Assembly (NCBI GenBank): GCA_023807065.1
Contig: JAJJLU010003459.1
Location: 107,726 to 171,725 of the forward strand
Direction of reading: 5' to 3'
From: Isotricha intestinalis
Lineage: Eukaryota > Ciliophora > Litostomatea > Vestibuliferida > Isotrichidae
DNA length: 64,000 bases
The first letter of the stretch is position 1. Each line of letters begins with the position of its first letter. Position numbers and translations under genes: made by a program. The notes below the pieces were generated by a model that worked only from the letters and a program-made list of their open reading frames with translations, made no database searches and was not told where the DNA came from. This document shows positions 42,778 through 53,949 of this stretch, piece by piece.

Positions 42778-44292
42778 TCATATAAAATTATTATATTTTT
42801 CTTTTTCAATTTCACAAATTTGAATCCTTTTTTTACAACCATATACTAAAAATTGTCCATTTTTTAAATTAGCAAAGCCATTAATTTTTTTATAATTAAG
42901 ACATAATTCTTCAATTAAACTATAATTATTAATATCATAAATTTCAATAAATTTTTGATTTTTAACAATAAATATTCCTTTTTCTTCAAATTTTATAACA
43001 TCAGAATAATAACCTTCATTTTTGATTTCCTTTATTACTTTTCTTTCTGATATTGATATTATTTTAAATCCTAATAATTTTTCTGAAGGAATAATTACTT
43101 TATCATCACTTAAGCGATATAATACATTATTTTTTTTTGGAATTAATTCTTCAAAATTCATAATTTTTTCTAAATTAATTAAATTCCAAAATTTTGTTCC
43201 TTTTTTTCCACAAGAAATTAAAATTTGTTTATCATACAACATCAAAATAGAAAATATTTTATCATCAGTATCAATATAATTAATACTTTGATATTCCTTT
43301 TCAGCTAACTTCCATATTTTAATAATTCCATCATCAGAACATGAAATTATAGAATCATCATCATTAAATAATACTTTATAAATAATACCTTTATGAGTAT
43401 TATTAATAATTTTCTTTATAATAAACATACTTGAGTTTTTACTCCATAATATTATTTTCTTATTTCCACAAGTCATGAAATTATTTTCATCTTTTATTTC
43501 TAAATGTTTTATTTTGAAATCTTTAGGTTCGTTAATTTCTTGTAATATTTCAAATTTCTCATCTGAGATTAACATAATATTATTTGTTAATACAAAAGCT
43601 ATTTTTCCTGAAGGAAAAATTGATAATAAATAAACTTTTCTTGGAAAAAAAAATCTTTTTACAACTTTTAAATTATAATAATAATTTATTTCTTTTTGAA
43701 ATTGAATTTCACTATTTGTTTCTTCACTATTATCTTCATTAATTTTATTTTTTATTTTTATTGAATTATTATTAGTAAACTGTTTTTTTCTATACTTTTC
43801 TATTTTTTTCTTGTGATTTGTAATTTCATCAATAAGACTTTGACTTTGAATTTGATAAGATTTTTTTATTTCTTCAATTTTTTTTTTTAAAGTTTGATTT
43901 TCTTCTTCCTTTGACTTTAATTGATTTAAAAGTTTGTCTTTATATTGTGTTAATTGACTAATTTCTGGATAAGAAAGATTAATATTATATAAAAACAAAG
44001 TAACATTAGAATGATTTGGAAGTGTTGAAATTAAACATAATTTCAAATATTCTTCATTTTGCTCTAAAATAATATTGTTATGAACGAATAATCCAGCAAT
44101 AAAGTCTGCTATTTCTTTTATTGTAAAAAATGGAACAAGTAATTTAAATGTACGCAAAAATTCCAAAGAAAAATCAGATTTATATATTTTCTCTGTTATT
44201 TTATGAAAAATTGAAATTCTAAGAGTTGATGAAGGAATTAATTTGATTTCATATTCTTGAAATAAAGTTTGAATTGTTTTGCTTATTTCCAT
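42778..44292 (-). CDS. Coiled-coil WD40 repeat protein
   Basis: From the first ATG (MEISKTIQTLFQEY) 504 residues; a frame opening at an upstream TTG is ignored. Residues 1-125 form a helical N-terminal domain, ~125-175 a coiled coil (LKSKEEENQTLKKKIEEIKK), and ~205-500 a beta-propeller. The clearest WD repeats end in FMTCGNKKIILW, IISCSDDGIIKIWKL and LISCGKKGTKFWNL. Likely a scaffold; partner unknown. Ends in TGA. Confidence 0.75.
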   Translation of the reverse strand: MEISKTIQTLFQEYEIKLIPSSTLRISIFHKITEKIYKSDFSLEFLRTFKLLVPFFTIKEIADFIAGLFVHNNIILEQNEEYLKLCLISTLPNHSNVTLFLYNINLSYPEISQLTQYKDKLLNQLKSKEEENQTLKKKIEEIKKSYQIQSQSLIDEITNHKKKIEKYRKKQFTNNNSIKIKNKINEDNSEETNSEIQFQKEINYYYNLKVVKRFFFPRKVYLLSIFPSGKIAFVLTNNIMLISDEKFEILQEINEPKDFKIKHLEIKDENNFMTCGNKKIILWSKNSSMFIIKKIINNTHKGIIYKVLFNDDDSIISCSDDGIIKIWKLAEKEYQSINYIDTDDKIFSILMLYDKQILISCGKKGTKFWNLINLEKIMNFEELIPKKNNVLYRLSDDKVIIPSEKLLGFKIISISERKVIKEIKNEGYYSDVIKFEEKGIFIVKNQKFIEIYDINNYSLIEELCLNYKKINGFANLKNGQFLVYGCKKRIQICEIEKEKYNNFI

Positions 44293-44480
44293 AATTATTA
44301 TCCATTTGTTCAAAATTTATATATAAAGAATTATTTTTTTTTAATTTTTGCATCAGAATTCACATTTTTTATAAAATATATTATTAATTTTTAAAAAAAG
44401 AATTGATTTATTGAATTTTCTTTTAAATTTAATTTTTTATTATTGTTATAAAAAATAAAAATACAAATTATAAAACCAAA

Positions 44481-45072
44481 ATGGACAAAATTAATTCTCA
44501 TTTTAATAATCAAGAATTAAGTTTTGAAAAAGAATTATATGAAGAAAAAGTAAAAAATACTTTTAATCAAATAGGATTTTAAAGATGAAAATATTTTAGA
44601 TATTGCATTTTATGGTCTTCAAGAAAGTAAATATTAATTTTTAATTATTTAAGTTGATGTTGAAAGCAATTTAAAGAATAATATTAGTGAAGAAAAAACT
44701 CTTGATTTATCAAATAATCTATTTGTTTTTGATGAAGATAATTTAACTAATACTTCAATGAATACTAATGATTTTTCTTTTTATGAAAATGAAAAGAAAA
44801 TTGAAATGAATCAATTTGACAAAAAAATTTTAACAGAATATATTAATAAAGAAAAAAAATATTTAGATATTAATCATTATATTATTAAAAAATTTCATCT
44901 TAAAGATTTTGAACAATTAAAATTTGAACTTAAATATCTTGAAAATAATATTGAAAATTATTTTAATATTCCTTTTATGAAAAATAATATCCAATGTAAA
45001 AAAGTGAATAAAAGTTTTGGAAATGAAGAAGATGATTTAATAATTAAAACTTCAAAAAATAAAAAAAAATAA
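44481..45072 (+). CDS. Unknown acidic protein, two short introns
   Basis: The three exons are 44481-44549, 44575-44626 and 44654-45072, giving 179 residues. The 25-nt and 27-nt introns both start GTAA and end AG; removing them turns three broken frames into one continuous frame. The protein begins MDKINSHFNNQELSF, is acidic and Asn/Asp-rich in the first half, helical from ~100 to 150 (LKDFEQLKFELKYLE), and ends in a Lys-rich tail. No family recognised. It is divergent from the WD40 gene, with 188 bp between starts. Without splicing only a 104-residue 3' fragment is open, starting at an internal Met. Confidence 0.7.
44550..44574 (+). other. Intron, 25 nt
   Basis: Begins GTAAAA, ends AATAG, phase 0. 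Removal repairs an apparent frameshift and TAA in the two-intron gene. Confidence 0.7.
44627..44653 (+). other. Intron, 27 nt
   Basis: Begins GTAAAT, ends TTAAG, phase 1. It is a multiple of three but carries an in-frame TAA, so retention would truncate the protein. Confidence 0.75.
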
Positions 45073-45644
45073 AAAGAGATGAAGATAAAGGGTATGAAAC
45101 AAATAAATTATTTATAATATAAATAATATTTTGTCTAAAATATAATTATTTCTTTTAATAAATTTAATCTACATAAATATAATAATAAATAATTTTTTTT
45201 TAAATGTTGATAAAATATTTATTGAAATAATCAATAAATGAAAAATAAATTAAGGAAGGTTATTTTTTCAAGTAATTTCCAAAAAGGTAAAATTTTTTTT
45301 TATTAAAGGAGAATAATACTAATTAAATCATAAATCAATTATTTATTCCCAATTCAACATTATCAAAAGATTATTAATATTTTGAATTTTTATTTATTTT
45401 TTTCTATTAAGTTTTTTAAATTAGTATATATGTTATATCTAATTTAAATAAAAAAACACTAAATACAAAAATATTTCTTTTATTTCCTAATTAAATTTCA
45501 ATAAATTAAATATATCAAATGTAATAGTAGAAACACAAAGAATTATTTTATCATAAACCGAAGATAAAATAATAATCAACAAATTTCAAAAAAAATTTAT
45601 CTTCTCCTACAAATTAAAAGAATTTAGCAAAAGGAAATCTAATA
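45073..45644. other. Intergenic, nothing recognised
   Basis: About 570 bp of AT-rich spacer. No RNA gene or supported frame. Confidence 0.45.
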
Positions 45645-45855
45645 ATGGATGAATTATATAGAAGTTATTCTTCAAAGAGATCAATATATAATCAACTTTA
45701 TTGAATAAAACAAATAATAATTTCTTAACCATAAAAATAAAAAAAATAATGTTATTACAATTAATATTAATTCCCCTGAAAAACTTCTTTTTTTCTATAT
45801 TAATATTATTCAAAATGGAAAAAAATTTGAAAAAATATTTAAAGTTTCAAATTAA
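45645..45855 (+). pseudogene. Possible coding remnant
   Basis: An ATG at 45645 opens MDELYRSYSSKRSIYNQLY to TGA at 45702. A second frame, 45721-45855, reads 44 clean codons (NNVITININSPEKLLFF, then QNGKKFEKIFKVSN). Together they could be one small decayed beta-rich protein with one indel. The minus-strand frame covering the same bases looks less protein-like. Weak evidence. Confidence 0.3.
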
Positions 45856-46662
45856 ATTCCCTTAGTTCTATTTATATTCTTTTATCACAAATAATATATA
45901 TTTATTTATAATATTGAAAAATGTATATAATATTAAATCACTTATTTTGAAATAATTTATGCTTATATCATTTCTTTGTTTTTAATGTTTTTTAAATAAT
46001 AAATTGTTTTATGAAAAAAATGTTAACCATTTATTTATATTTAACGGTTAAAGAATATTTTCAAAAAGAAAATAAATTTTTCCATTCTATCTTAATTACC
46101 CATTTCATTAATTTTTCATCATTAGAAAATTGAAAAACAATATATAAAAAGTTTAAATCATAAAATTTATAGATTTAAATAATTAAAAATAATCAATTAT
46201 GTATGATAAGGAAAAAGTTTTAAATAATAAAGATAAGGAAGAGAAAAAAAAATAATGATAAAGTTTCTCTCAAAAAAATTAATGTTTCAATAATGATTTT
46301 TTTTGAGAAAAAATAAAGTTAAATAAAACAAACAAAATAAAAGAAAATATACTTTTTTATTTTATTTTTATAAATTAGAATATAAATTAATTAATTAATT
46401 TCTTGAAGAAATATTAAACAGATTATTAACAAATTAAAAGTAATTAAATATAAAAATCAAATATGAAAATAATAATAGTATAATTAGAATTCAAAAAAAT
46501 AATTAATAAGAGAATTTTAAACTTGTTAAAAATAAACCAAAAAACAAAATAAATATGATTAAAAAAAATTTCTTACAAATAAATAACATCAAATTTTTGT
46601 ATTATTTAATAACCATAAAATAAAATAAAAAAAGCCAAAAAGAAAAATTCAAAAAAAATTAT
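45856..46662. other. Intergenic, nothing recognised
   Basis: About 800 bp, very AT-rich, no supported coding frame, RNA gene or repeat. Confidence 0.45.
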
Positions 46663-47157
46663 TTATTTTCCTTCATCTTTTAAATCATTATTAATTTTCC
46701 CAGCAAACTTATTAATCAAAGTATTATTAATAGTTTTTTCTTCAAGTTCACTATGAGCTATATCTTCATCTTCATTTTCTTTGAAAAATTTTTGTGCTTC
46801 AGTAAATTCATTAGCATAAGCTTTATGTCTTTTTTGTAAAAATTCTTCTTCTTTTTGAGTTTCATTTTTGACATTTTTTAATTTGTTCATAACATCATTT
46901 AAAACATCTTCAGTTCCTTCTAATTTATTTACTTCTGTTATTTTCTTTAAATATTCATCATCACCTTCATATGGTAAATATGGTGTTTTTGGTTCATCTA
47001 TTTTTTGACATGGATGAAGTTTTCTTTCTTCATATTGCTCTTCTATTGTCTTATTGTCCCATACTATTCCTCTCTTTTCTCCTTTCACTTTGTCTTTATG
47101 TAAGTTATGATGTTTTAATAATGGCTTTATTGGCTTTTCTTCTTTTTTAGAATCCAT
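46663..47157 (-). CDS. PPP1R2: Protein phosphatase inhibitor-2
   Basis: 164 residues, hydrophilic and disordered as expected for inhibitor-2. The key signature KIDEPKTPY (~52-60) matches the family's KIDEPSTPY, whose Thr is the GSK3 phosphorylation site. Upstream, KRGIVWDNKT aligns with the PP1-docking KSQKW-type segment, and acidic GDDEY follows the signature as in animals. The C-terminal helix (FLQKRHKAYANEF, with a basic RHK segment) fits the part that occupies the PP1 active site. It should bind and restrain protein phosphatase 1 in cytosol and nucleus. Confidence 0.87.
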   Translation of the reverse strand: MDSKKEEKPIKPLLKHHNLHKDKVKGEKRGIVWDNKTIEEQYEERKLHPCQKIDEPKTPYLPYEGDDEYLKKITEVNKLEGTEDVLNDVMNKLKNVKNETQKEEEFLQKRHKAYANEFTEAQKFFKENEDEDIAHSELEEKTINNTLINKFAGKINNDLKDEGK

Positions 47158-47375
47158 TTTTTTTTTTGTATTATGATGTTTTTTATTTATTTTTGTTTTA
47201 TTTTATTTTTTTTTTGTATTCATATGGATTGTATATTAAATTTAGTTTTTTTTTATTTTTTATAATTTTTTTGAATTTATAATTTTTTAAAAAAATAAAA
47301 TACAGTAAATGGGATTTTAGATTTGTTTTTTTTTCTTTTTCTTTTTATTTATTAATTATGATTATTTTGTTCTTA

Positions 47376-47690
47376 TTAATTATCTTCATTAGGAGCAACA
47401 TATTGTCTTAATCTATTATTTAAATTTTGAACTCTATTTTCTAATCTTCTTGAAAAGAATTATATTCATTATTTGTTTTATCCATATTATTTATATTCAT
47501 TTTCTTATTATATTGACTAAATAAATGTATTTTATATTTTGTATCTTTTCTATATATAATTCCATAAATTATTTTTTTTTCTTCTTTAGTAAATAATTTA
47601 TAATTTTTGAAGATTCAACTGATTTTCGCATAATAACTTTTAAATCTTTTGATTTATTACTATTTAATAATATTAAGTTGTTTTAAATTA
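47376..47690 (-). pseudogene. Decayed coiled-coil gene
   Basis: Read on the minus strand, three frames join: one carrying IMRKSVESSK, one carrying LFTKEEKKIIYGIIYRKD and NKKMNINNMDKTNNEYN, and a last carrying RRLENRVQNLNNRLRQYV ending in TAA at 47376. About 90 codons contain no stop in the chosen frames, but two one-base shifts are needed. Upstream to about 47990 a Lys-rich stretch may be a more eroded 5' part. No GT-AG intron repairs it. The final segment is a coiled coil. Family unknown. Confidence 0.5.
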
Positions 47691-47990
47691 ATATCTCTTT
47701 TCTTTTCAATTTTCTTTTAATTTATCAATTTTTTTTCATTTCAGTTTCTTATTAATTTGAAATTTCTTTTATTTTAGTTATATTTATATACTTAATTTCA
47801 TTTTAATTGTTCTTTTGATTTTGAGTTGATTTCTTTATATAATTCAGTAAATTTGTGTTGAATTCCATTCTTTTTTTAGCTTAACATTTTTATATTCTTT
47901 TAATTTATTTGATTTCTGAAATTTTTAAATTATCATATTTAATTTTCACTTTTTTATTTTCGGGTTCTTTTTAATCTGAGAAAAAATGCA

Positions 47991-48769
47991 TATACAATTT
48001 TTTACATTTTTGAATTAAATAAAATATAAATATTATTTATTTATTTTTTTTAAAATATATATATAATAAAATAATCCATATATACCTTTAATAAATTCAT
48101 ATAAAAATAAGAATATGTCCAAATATTTTAAAGTAGTATTTAGGAGAAAAAATGAATATAAATTCTCAAAAAAAAAAGTTCAATTTAATGATATAATAAT
48201 ATTTATTATAGATATTAATTTCCAGAATCATAAGATATATATTTTAGAAATATTTATTTAATTAATTTTGAAACATAAAATAAAGGTTGACGAAATTGTT
48301 CACATAATATAAAATTTTCTAAAAATTATTTCTTGAGATATTGATATATCAATTAAGGATTAAAAAAAATATATTTTTTACTTTGATTCATCGTAATTTA
48401 ATGTCTTTTTTTATCATTTTATTTATAAAAACTTTATTCCACTAATAAATAATTTTAGAAAACTTTATAATTATTTTATATGTTTATAATATAATATATT
48501 TAATCCAAGAAATTATTATATTCTTGGTTTTAAATTATATTATTGTTATTAATCAAATGTTAAATGAAATTCATAAAAAAATAAATAATATAAAATACAA
48601 TAAACAATTAATGTATATAAAAATTCATATTTTATTCTTTTAAATAAACAAAAAGAAAATAACTTTGAACAATATAAGTCTCTATAATTCCCAATTTTTA
48701 AATAGGAAATTTTAACATATAATAAAATTTAATATTTTATTAAAATTAAAAAAAGTTAAATTAATCTAA
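47991..48769. other. Intergenic, nothing recognised
   Basis: About 780 bp of AT-rich spacer between the decayed coiled-coil gene and the NBR1-like gene; nothing supported. Confidence 0.45.
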
Positions 48770-50534
48770 ATGATAAACATTAGTTTTGGTTCAAAACAAA
48801 TATCAATTCCTTTTCCATCAAGTTTAGAAGATTTTAAAAAAAATTGTCAAAGAAATTTTAATTTAGATGATTTATTTGACTTCAATGTATATTTAAAGTA
48901 TAATGAAGACAATAATTTTTTAATAGAAAATGAAAACCAATATTTACAAAGTTTAAATTATATAAAACAGAAGAATTTATCTCCAAGATTTTTTATCGAT
49001 GAAAAATTATCAAAAAGTATAAAAGGTAATATTCACGAAGAAGAAAATAATAAATCAAATAATATTAATTTAAGTTCTTATTCATCAAATAACTCAAATG
49101 ATTTAATTGAAAAATATGAAAATGATTTTCCTGAAACACAAAAAAAAATTGACACTCTAAATACTATTGATGAATTTGAAGGGAAAGAAAATGCTTTAAA
49201 TAAAAATTATAAAAGTCAATTTAAAAAAGAATATTCAAATAATGAAGAATTTGATAATTTAAATAATGAAAAAAATAAAAAAATAAATAAAGAAATTGAA
49301 AAATACGGATTGATTGTTGAAAAAAAAAATGGAAGAACTATATAAAAAGGAATTAAAAAGTAATAAAACAGAAATAGAAAAAAACGAAGAAAACAATATA
49401 TACAATAATAATCTACTAAATAAAATTTATAATAATAATAATGAAGAAAATAATTTGTTGGAAAAAAAAGAAATAAATCCAAGAATAAAATCAAATAATG
49501 AAAATAATTCTAACCCAGAAAATTCAAGAATAAAAAGCTTAAATAATTTTCCAAAAAATTATGATAATAATTTTTCTAATAATATTTCTCAAATATTACT
49601 AACAATGAAAGAGAGATGTTCAAATGAATTTAAAAATAGTATAACTCAATATATAGAAAAAGAAATTAAACAATTGAAAAATGACTTAATTAACAAATCA
49701 TTTATTAAAAATGAAAAAGTAATAAATAATTATTTTGAAAAAATAAATAAATCAGAACAAGAAAGAAAAATTCAATTTCAAACAGAATTAAATAAAATAA
49801 CAGAAAGTAAAATATCAATGAGTGTTTGTAATACAATTCATATTGGAATTAAATGTAATAATTGTAATAAAAATCCTATTCAAGGAATAAGATATAAATG
49901 CTTAATTTGTAAAAGTTTTAATTTATGTGATTTATGCGAAGAATTAAATTCTGAACAAAATTTTCATAATCCAAATCATGATTTTTTAAGAATGAGATAT
50001 GAAAGAAAAGAAAATAATATTCCAAAAGAAAATTTCACTTTATTTGATGATAAAATAATAGATTATAATTATAGATGTTTAAATGAAAACCTACTTTTAG
50101 AAATTGAAAAGGGAACAAAAAATACTGAATTTGAAATATTAATTCAAAATATAAGTGAATTATCATGGGATGATAAATCAGTAAAATTTATTTGTGATAG
50201 AAATAATTCAAATATTACTATTGAAGAAGAAATAAAAGTTCCTTCTTTACAGGTTGGACAACAAACAAAAGTTTTGTTAAAATATAATAATTTAGAAAAA
50301 CTCGGTGAAGGAGATTATAAAAGTATTTTTAAATTTTGTGTAAATAATAATATTTATGGTGAACCTTTAATTTTATATATTAAAGTTATTGATAAATTAA
50401 GAGATACTATTACATTTTTAAGAAATACTTATATGTTAGATATACAAAAGTACCCTGATGAAAAATTAAAAAATTTAATTATTAAATATAATTACGACAT
50501 TAATAATATCGCTAATGAATTATTTGAGAAATAA
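48770..50534 (+). CDS. NBR1-like autophagy receptor, split by a frameshift
   Basis: Two overlapping frames form one protein of ~585 residues. The first (48770-49345) begins with a PB1-like domain (ISFGSKQISIPFP). The second holds a ZZ zinc finger at ~49845-49990 (IKCNNCNKNPIQGIRYKC, CDLCEE, HDFLRM), an NBR1-type four-Trp/FW immunoglobulin-like domain at ~50090-50390 (ISELSWDDKSVKF), and a UBA domain at the end (LIIKYNYDINNIANEL). This order matches NBR1/Joka2 selective autophagy receptors; no clear LIR motif was found. The frame changes by one base at an A10 run (49320-49329); nine A would restore it. No GT-AG intron fits. A sequencing error, a real mutation or programmed slippage are possible. 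Confidence 0.8.
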
Positions 50535-51926
50535 TTTAAGTTAAAATAATATTATAAATATTTTTTCCAGTGAAATTTTAAAAATAATTATTTAAAATTT
50601 CATTTACTTTTTCATCATAAATCATATAAGTTAAAAAGTTATAAATTTATGAAAAAATTTTAATCATTCAAAAAAAAATTACAAGTTAATTAATTATAAT
50701 TTTAATTATCAATTTTTTTTTTCTTCTAATTAAACATCTAATGTTTCTTCTATATACTTAATTCAAATCAACTGCAAAAATTTAACAAAATTTTCTCATC
50801 AAAAAATAAATTAATAATTATAAAATTGAATATCTCTTTTAAAATATATAATAAAAATGAAGAATTATTAAATAAGATAACTGATATTTTTTAGTAGTTG
50901 TTGAAAACAATGATAATGTAATAAATTTTATGTTAAAAAAATTAAAATAAATAAATAGATTATTTGAATGAAAAAAAATGTCAAAGAAAAAACAAATTTT
51001 AATTAAGAATGAAAAGCATTAAAAAAATAAAATCAATAAATTATAAATATAAAATAAAACTTTTATAAATAAGAAAAGACTTTAATCAAAAGAATATTTT
51101 CAAATTAAAGAAAATAATAAATAATTATAAATGACTAAAAAAATACTCTTTATTTTCAAAAATAATATTTTATAATAGAATATTATTGATAAAAAAAGAG
51201 ATATTAAATAATTTGAGGTAGATAAAAATTATTCAAAAATTCTTGTTTAATAAAAAAATATTTTATATTCTATGTATAATAGTCTAATAGAAAAAATAAA
51301 AAGAAATTATCTTTCTTTAAAAGAAGTTGATTTGGTATTTAATAAAAAAAATAATAATAACTTCTTCCATATAAAAAAATACCAAAAAATAATATAGGAT
51401 TTATATATTAATATTAATTTAAAAAAATATAGTTAATTCTAAAATTGAAATGAAATATGATTATACTCAATATTTTTCTTATTTTATTTAAAAACATGAC
51501 AATTTAATTTTCTAATAAATTATTTCAATTAAATTATATTAAAGAAAAAAAAACTAATTTAAATTAATATTAAAAATCATTATTCAAAATGTTTAAAATT
51601 AAAAATTTGATTGACAAATTTAATTTTGTTTTAAATGAAGATTATTAAAAAAAAAGAATAAAATAAGAATTCCAATTTAAAAAATATAATTATAAATTTA
51701 GTATGAAAATTAAAACAAAATATTGAATTATGAAGAATCAGAAAAATTCGGCTCATTCAATTAATTAAATTGAACAAAATAATATTCGAGAATAAGATTA
51801 TTAAATATATTGAAGAAGAAAAAGAAGAGTTATAATTATAAACTTCTTTTATTTTAATATTTTTAATAAATTTTATATTTTTTTTTACTAATTTTTTTGT
51901 ATATTAAATTATTTTATAAAAATTTA
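50535..51926. other. Long gap with possible eroded coding
   Basis: 1.4 kb. Around 51240-51360 (+) a frame of 33 clean codons (YNSLIEKIKRNYLSLKEVD) looks coding-like, but upstream stops occur at chance density. The rest is AT-rich spacer. No gene can be supported. Confidence 0.3.
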
Positions 51927-53694
51927 ATGATACTCTCTTTTAAATGTAATCACGAAAATGAAATTTCACTTGATTCAATTGATAGTGAAAAAATAAATGA
52001 AATTGAAATTTTATTATCAAGACAAAGTAAGATTATATTATATTATTTTTTGAGATATTGAAAAAATAAAAACTAAATCAATAAATGAAAAAACAAATGA
52101 CACTCAAAATATAAATAATTTAAACAGTAAAATTAAATTTTATAAATTTAGAAGAATCAAGTGATAATCAACAAATAATAAATTCGAATAAAAATTTTAT
52201 CTTAAAATCAGATATTTATCAATCAGAATTTAATAATAAGAATAATGTAGAATCAGTAAACCTAATTAATAATAGTCCTTTTTCATAGTAAAATATATTT
52301 TTATTTATTTTTTAAGTTATATGAATCCAAATTATTCATATGATAATTTTCAAGTTGAAATGAATTCATTAGATGAAGTTAATAATGATAGTAATTCTTC
52401 CAATTCAAAAAATATAAATAAAGAATTAGAAAATAATAATAATGATAATAATTCGCTTAACATTAATAATTTTAATAGTGGAAAAACATTAAGCAATTAT
52501 ATTCCAAAATTAAATAATAATATATATCAAAATAATCAATTATTCAATATAAATATTAATAATTATATAAGCAAAAGAGAAATTCCTTATCAATCATATT
52601 CAATAAATGAATTAATAGAAAAAAGTGATATTTTATGTAGAAATCAAGTAGGTTGTAGATTTTTACAAAAAAAAATAGATGAAAACCCAAAAATAGTATT
52701 AAGTATTTTTTCACTAATAAAAAATAAAATAAATAATTTAATAATTGATCCCTTTGGTAATTATTTTATTCAGAAATTATTAGAATATTTAAACTTAAAT
52801 CAAATAAATGAAATAATAACAAATTATATTAATAAAAATTTTTTGGAAATATGTTTAAATCCTCATGGAACAAGAGTTATTCAAAAATTAATTGAAAGAA
52901 TTTACAATTATGATTTATTACTAGAAAAATTTAATATGTTATTACATCCTAATTTATTTGAAATTATAATGAACCAAAATTCAACACATATTATAATAAA
53001 ATATATGAATTTAATTAGGTTTCCAAAAAATAAAAATATTCTTTTTTTTATTCGAAAAAATTTATTTAGTTTAGCAACACATAAACATTCATGTTGTACA
53101 ATACAAAAAGCAATTGAAACTTTAGAAAATCCTCAAAAAAAAATAATATTAATGAATTTAGCACAAATATCAAATAAATTATTTAATGATCAATTTGGAA
53201 ATTATGCAGTTCAATTTGCTTTATCAATGAAAGAGCAAGAAGTAAATACAATAATAATTAATAATTATTTAAATGACTTTAAAAATAATTCTTGTAGAAA
53301 ATACTCATCAAATGTATTTGAAAAATGTTTTGAATGTTCAAATTTGGAAATAAAAATAATGATAATAAAAAATATATGTAATTATTCTAATGTTCAAACT
53401 TTATTATATGATATATATGGAAATAATATATTATTACAAATAATAAAAGAATCTTTAGAACCTTATAAAACTTATTTTTTTCAATTAATTGGTTCTTTAA
53501 TTGATGGTTTGAAAGTATTTCCTTATGGTTCCATAATATTTCATAAATTTATTTCAAATTTTCCAATTATATTAAATTTTGTAAATAAAAACTCCATTTA
53601 TACTAATAATAATATAAATGGTATCTATTATCATAGTTATAATAATATAGAATTACAAAATAGATTTTTATCAAATCAAAAAATTAATCAATAG
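51927..53694 (+). CDS. Pumilio/PUF RNA-binding protein, three short introns
   Basis: The four exons are 51927-52026, 52055-52126, 52152-52287 and 52317-53694, giving 561 residues. Removing the three introns (28, 25 and 29 nt) keeps one continuous frame from ATG 51927 into the long last exon. Residues ~1-195 are Asn/Ser-rich. Residues ~200-545 hold about eight PUF repeats, with RNA-base contact helices readable as NYFIQKLL, GTRVIQKLI, STHIIIKYM, SCCTIQKAI, NYAVQFAL, SSNVFEKCF and NNILLQII. PUF proteins bind 3' UTR elements and repress or localise mRNAs. The gene ends in TAG. An annotation limited to the last exon would lose ~110 N-terminal residues. Confidence 0.88.
52027..52054 (+). other. 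Intron, 28 nt
   Basis: Begins GTAAGA, ends TTGAG, phase 1; first intron of the PUF gene. Confidence 0.75.
52127..52151 (+). other. Intron, 25 nt
   Basis: Begins GTAAAA, ends TTTAG, phase 1; second intron of the PUF gene. Unspliced, the frame meets a TGA shortly after. Confidence 0.75.
52288..52316 (+). other. Intron, 29 nt
   Basis: Begins GTAAAA, ends TTAAG, phase 2; third intron of the PUF gene. It removes a TAG formed across the 5' splice site and joins to the Met codon that opens the last exon. Confidence 0.78.
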
Positions 53695-53949
53695 ATTTAT
53701 ACTATTGTAATTATTTTTTAAAAATTATATTAGTATATAATATTAATTCATTAGTATTGTAAGTTAAATATTGTGTTTATAAAAAATAAAAAAAAAATAT
53801 TTAAATATAACAAAATTAAATTAAAAAAAATAAATTATAACTATTCCATACAATATTAAAATTTATTTTAACAACATTTAAAACCAAACCTAAAAAAAAA
53901 AGTTAATATCTTGATATATAATATTAATTATATTAAAAGAAATAAAAAC

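Noticed and set aside
45607..45813. Minus-strand 68-codon frame.
   Set aside because: Phe/Leu/Ile-rich without a recognisable domain; the plus-strand reading is somewhat more protein-like, though also weak.
51080..51360. Another frame readable with reassigned stops.
   Set aside because: Stop density over the whole stretch is at the chance level; only the last 33 codons are clean.
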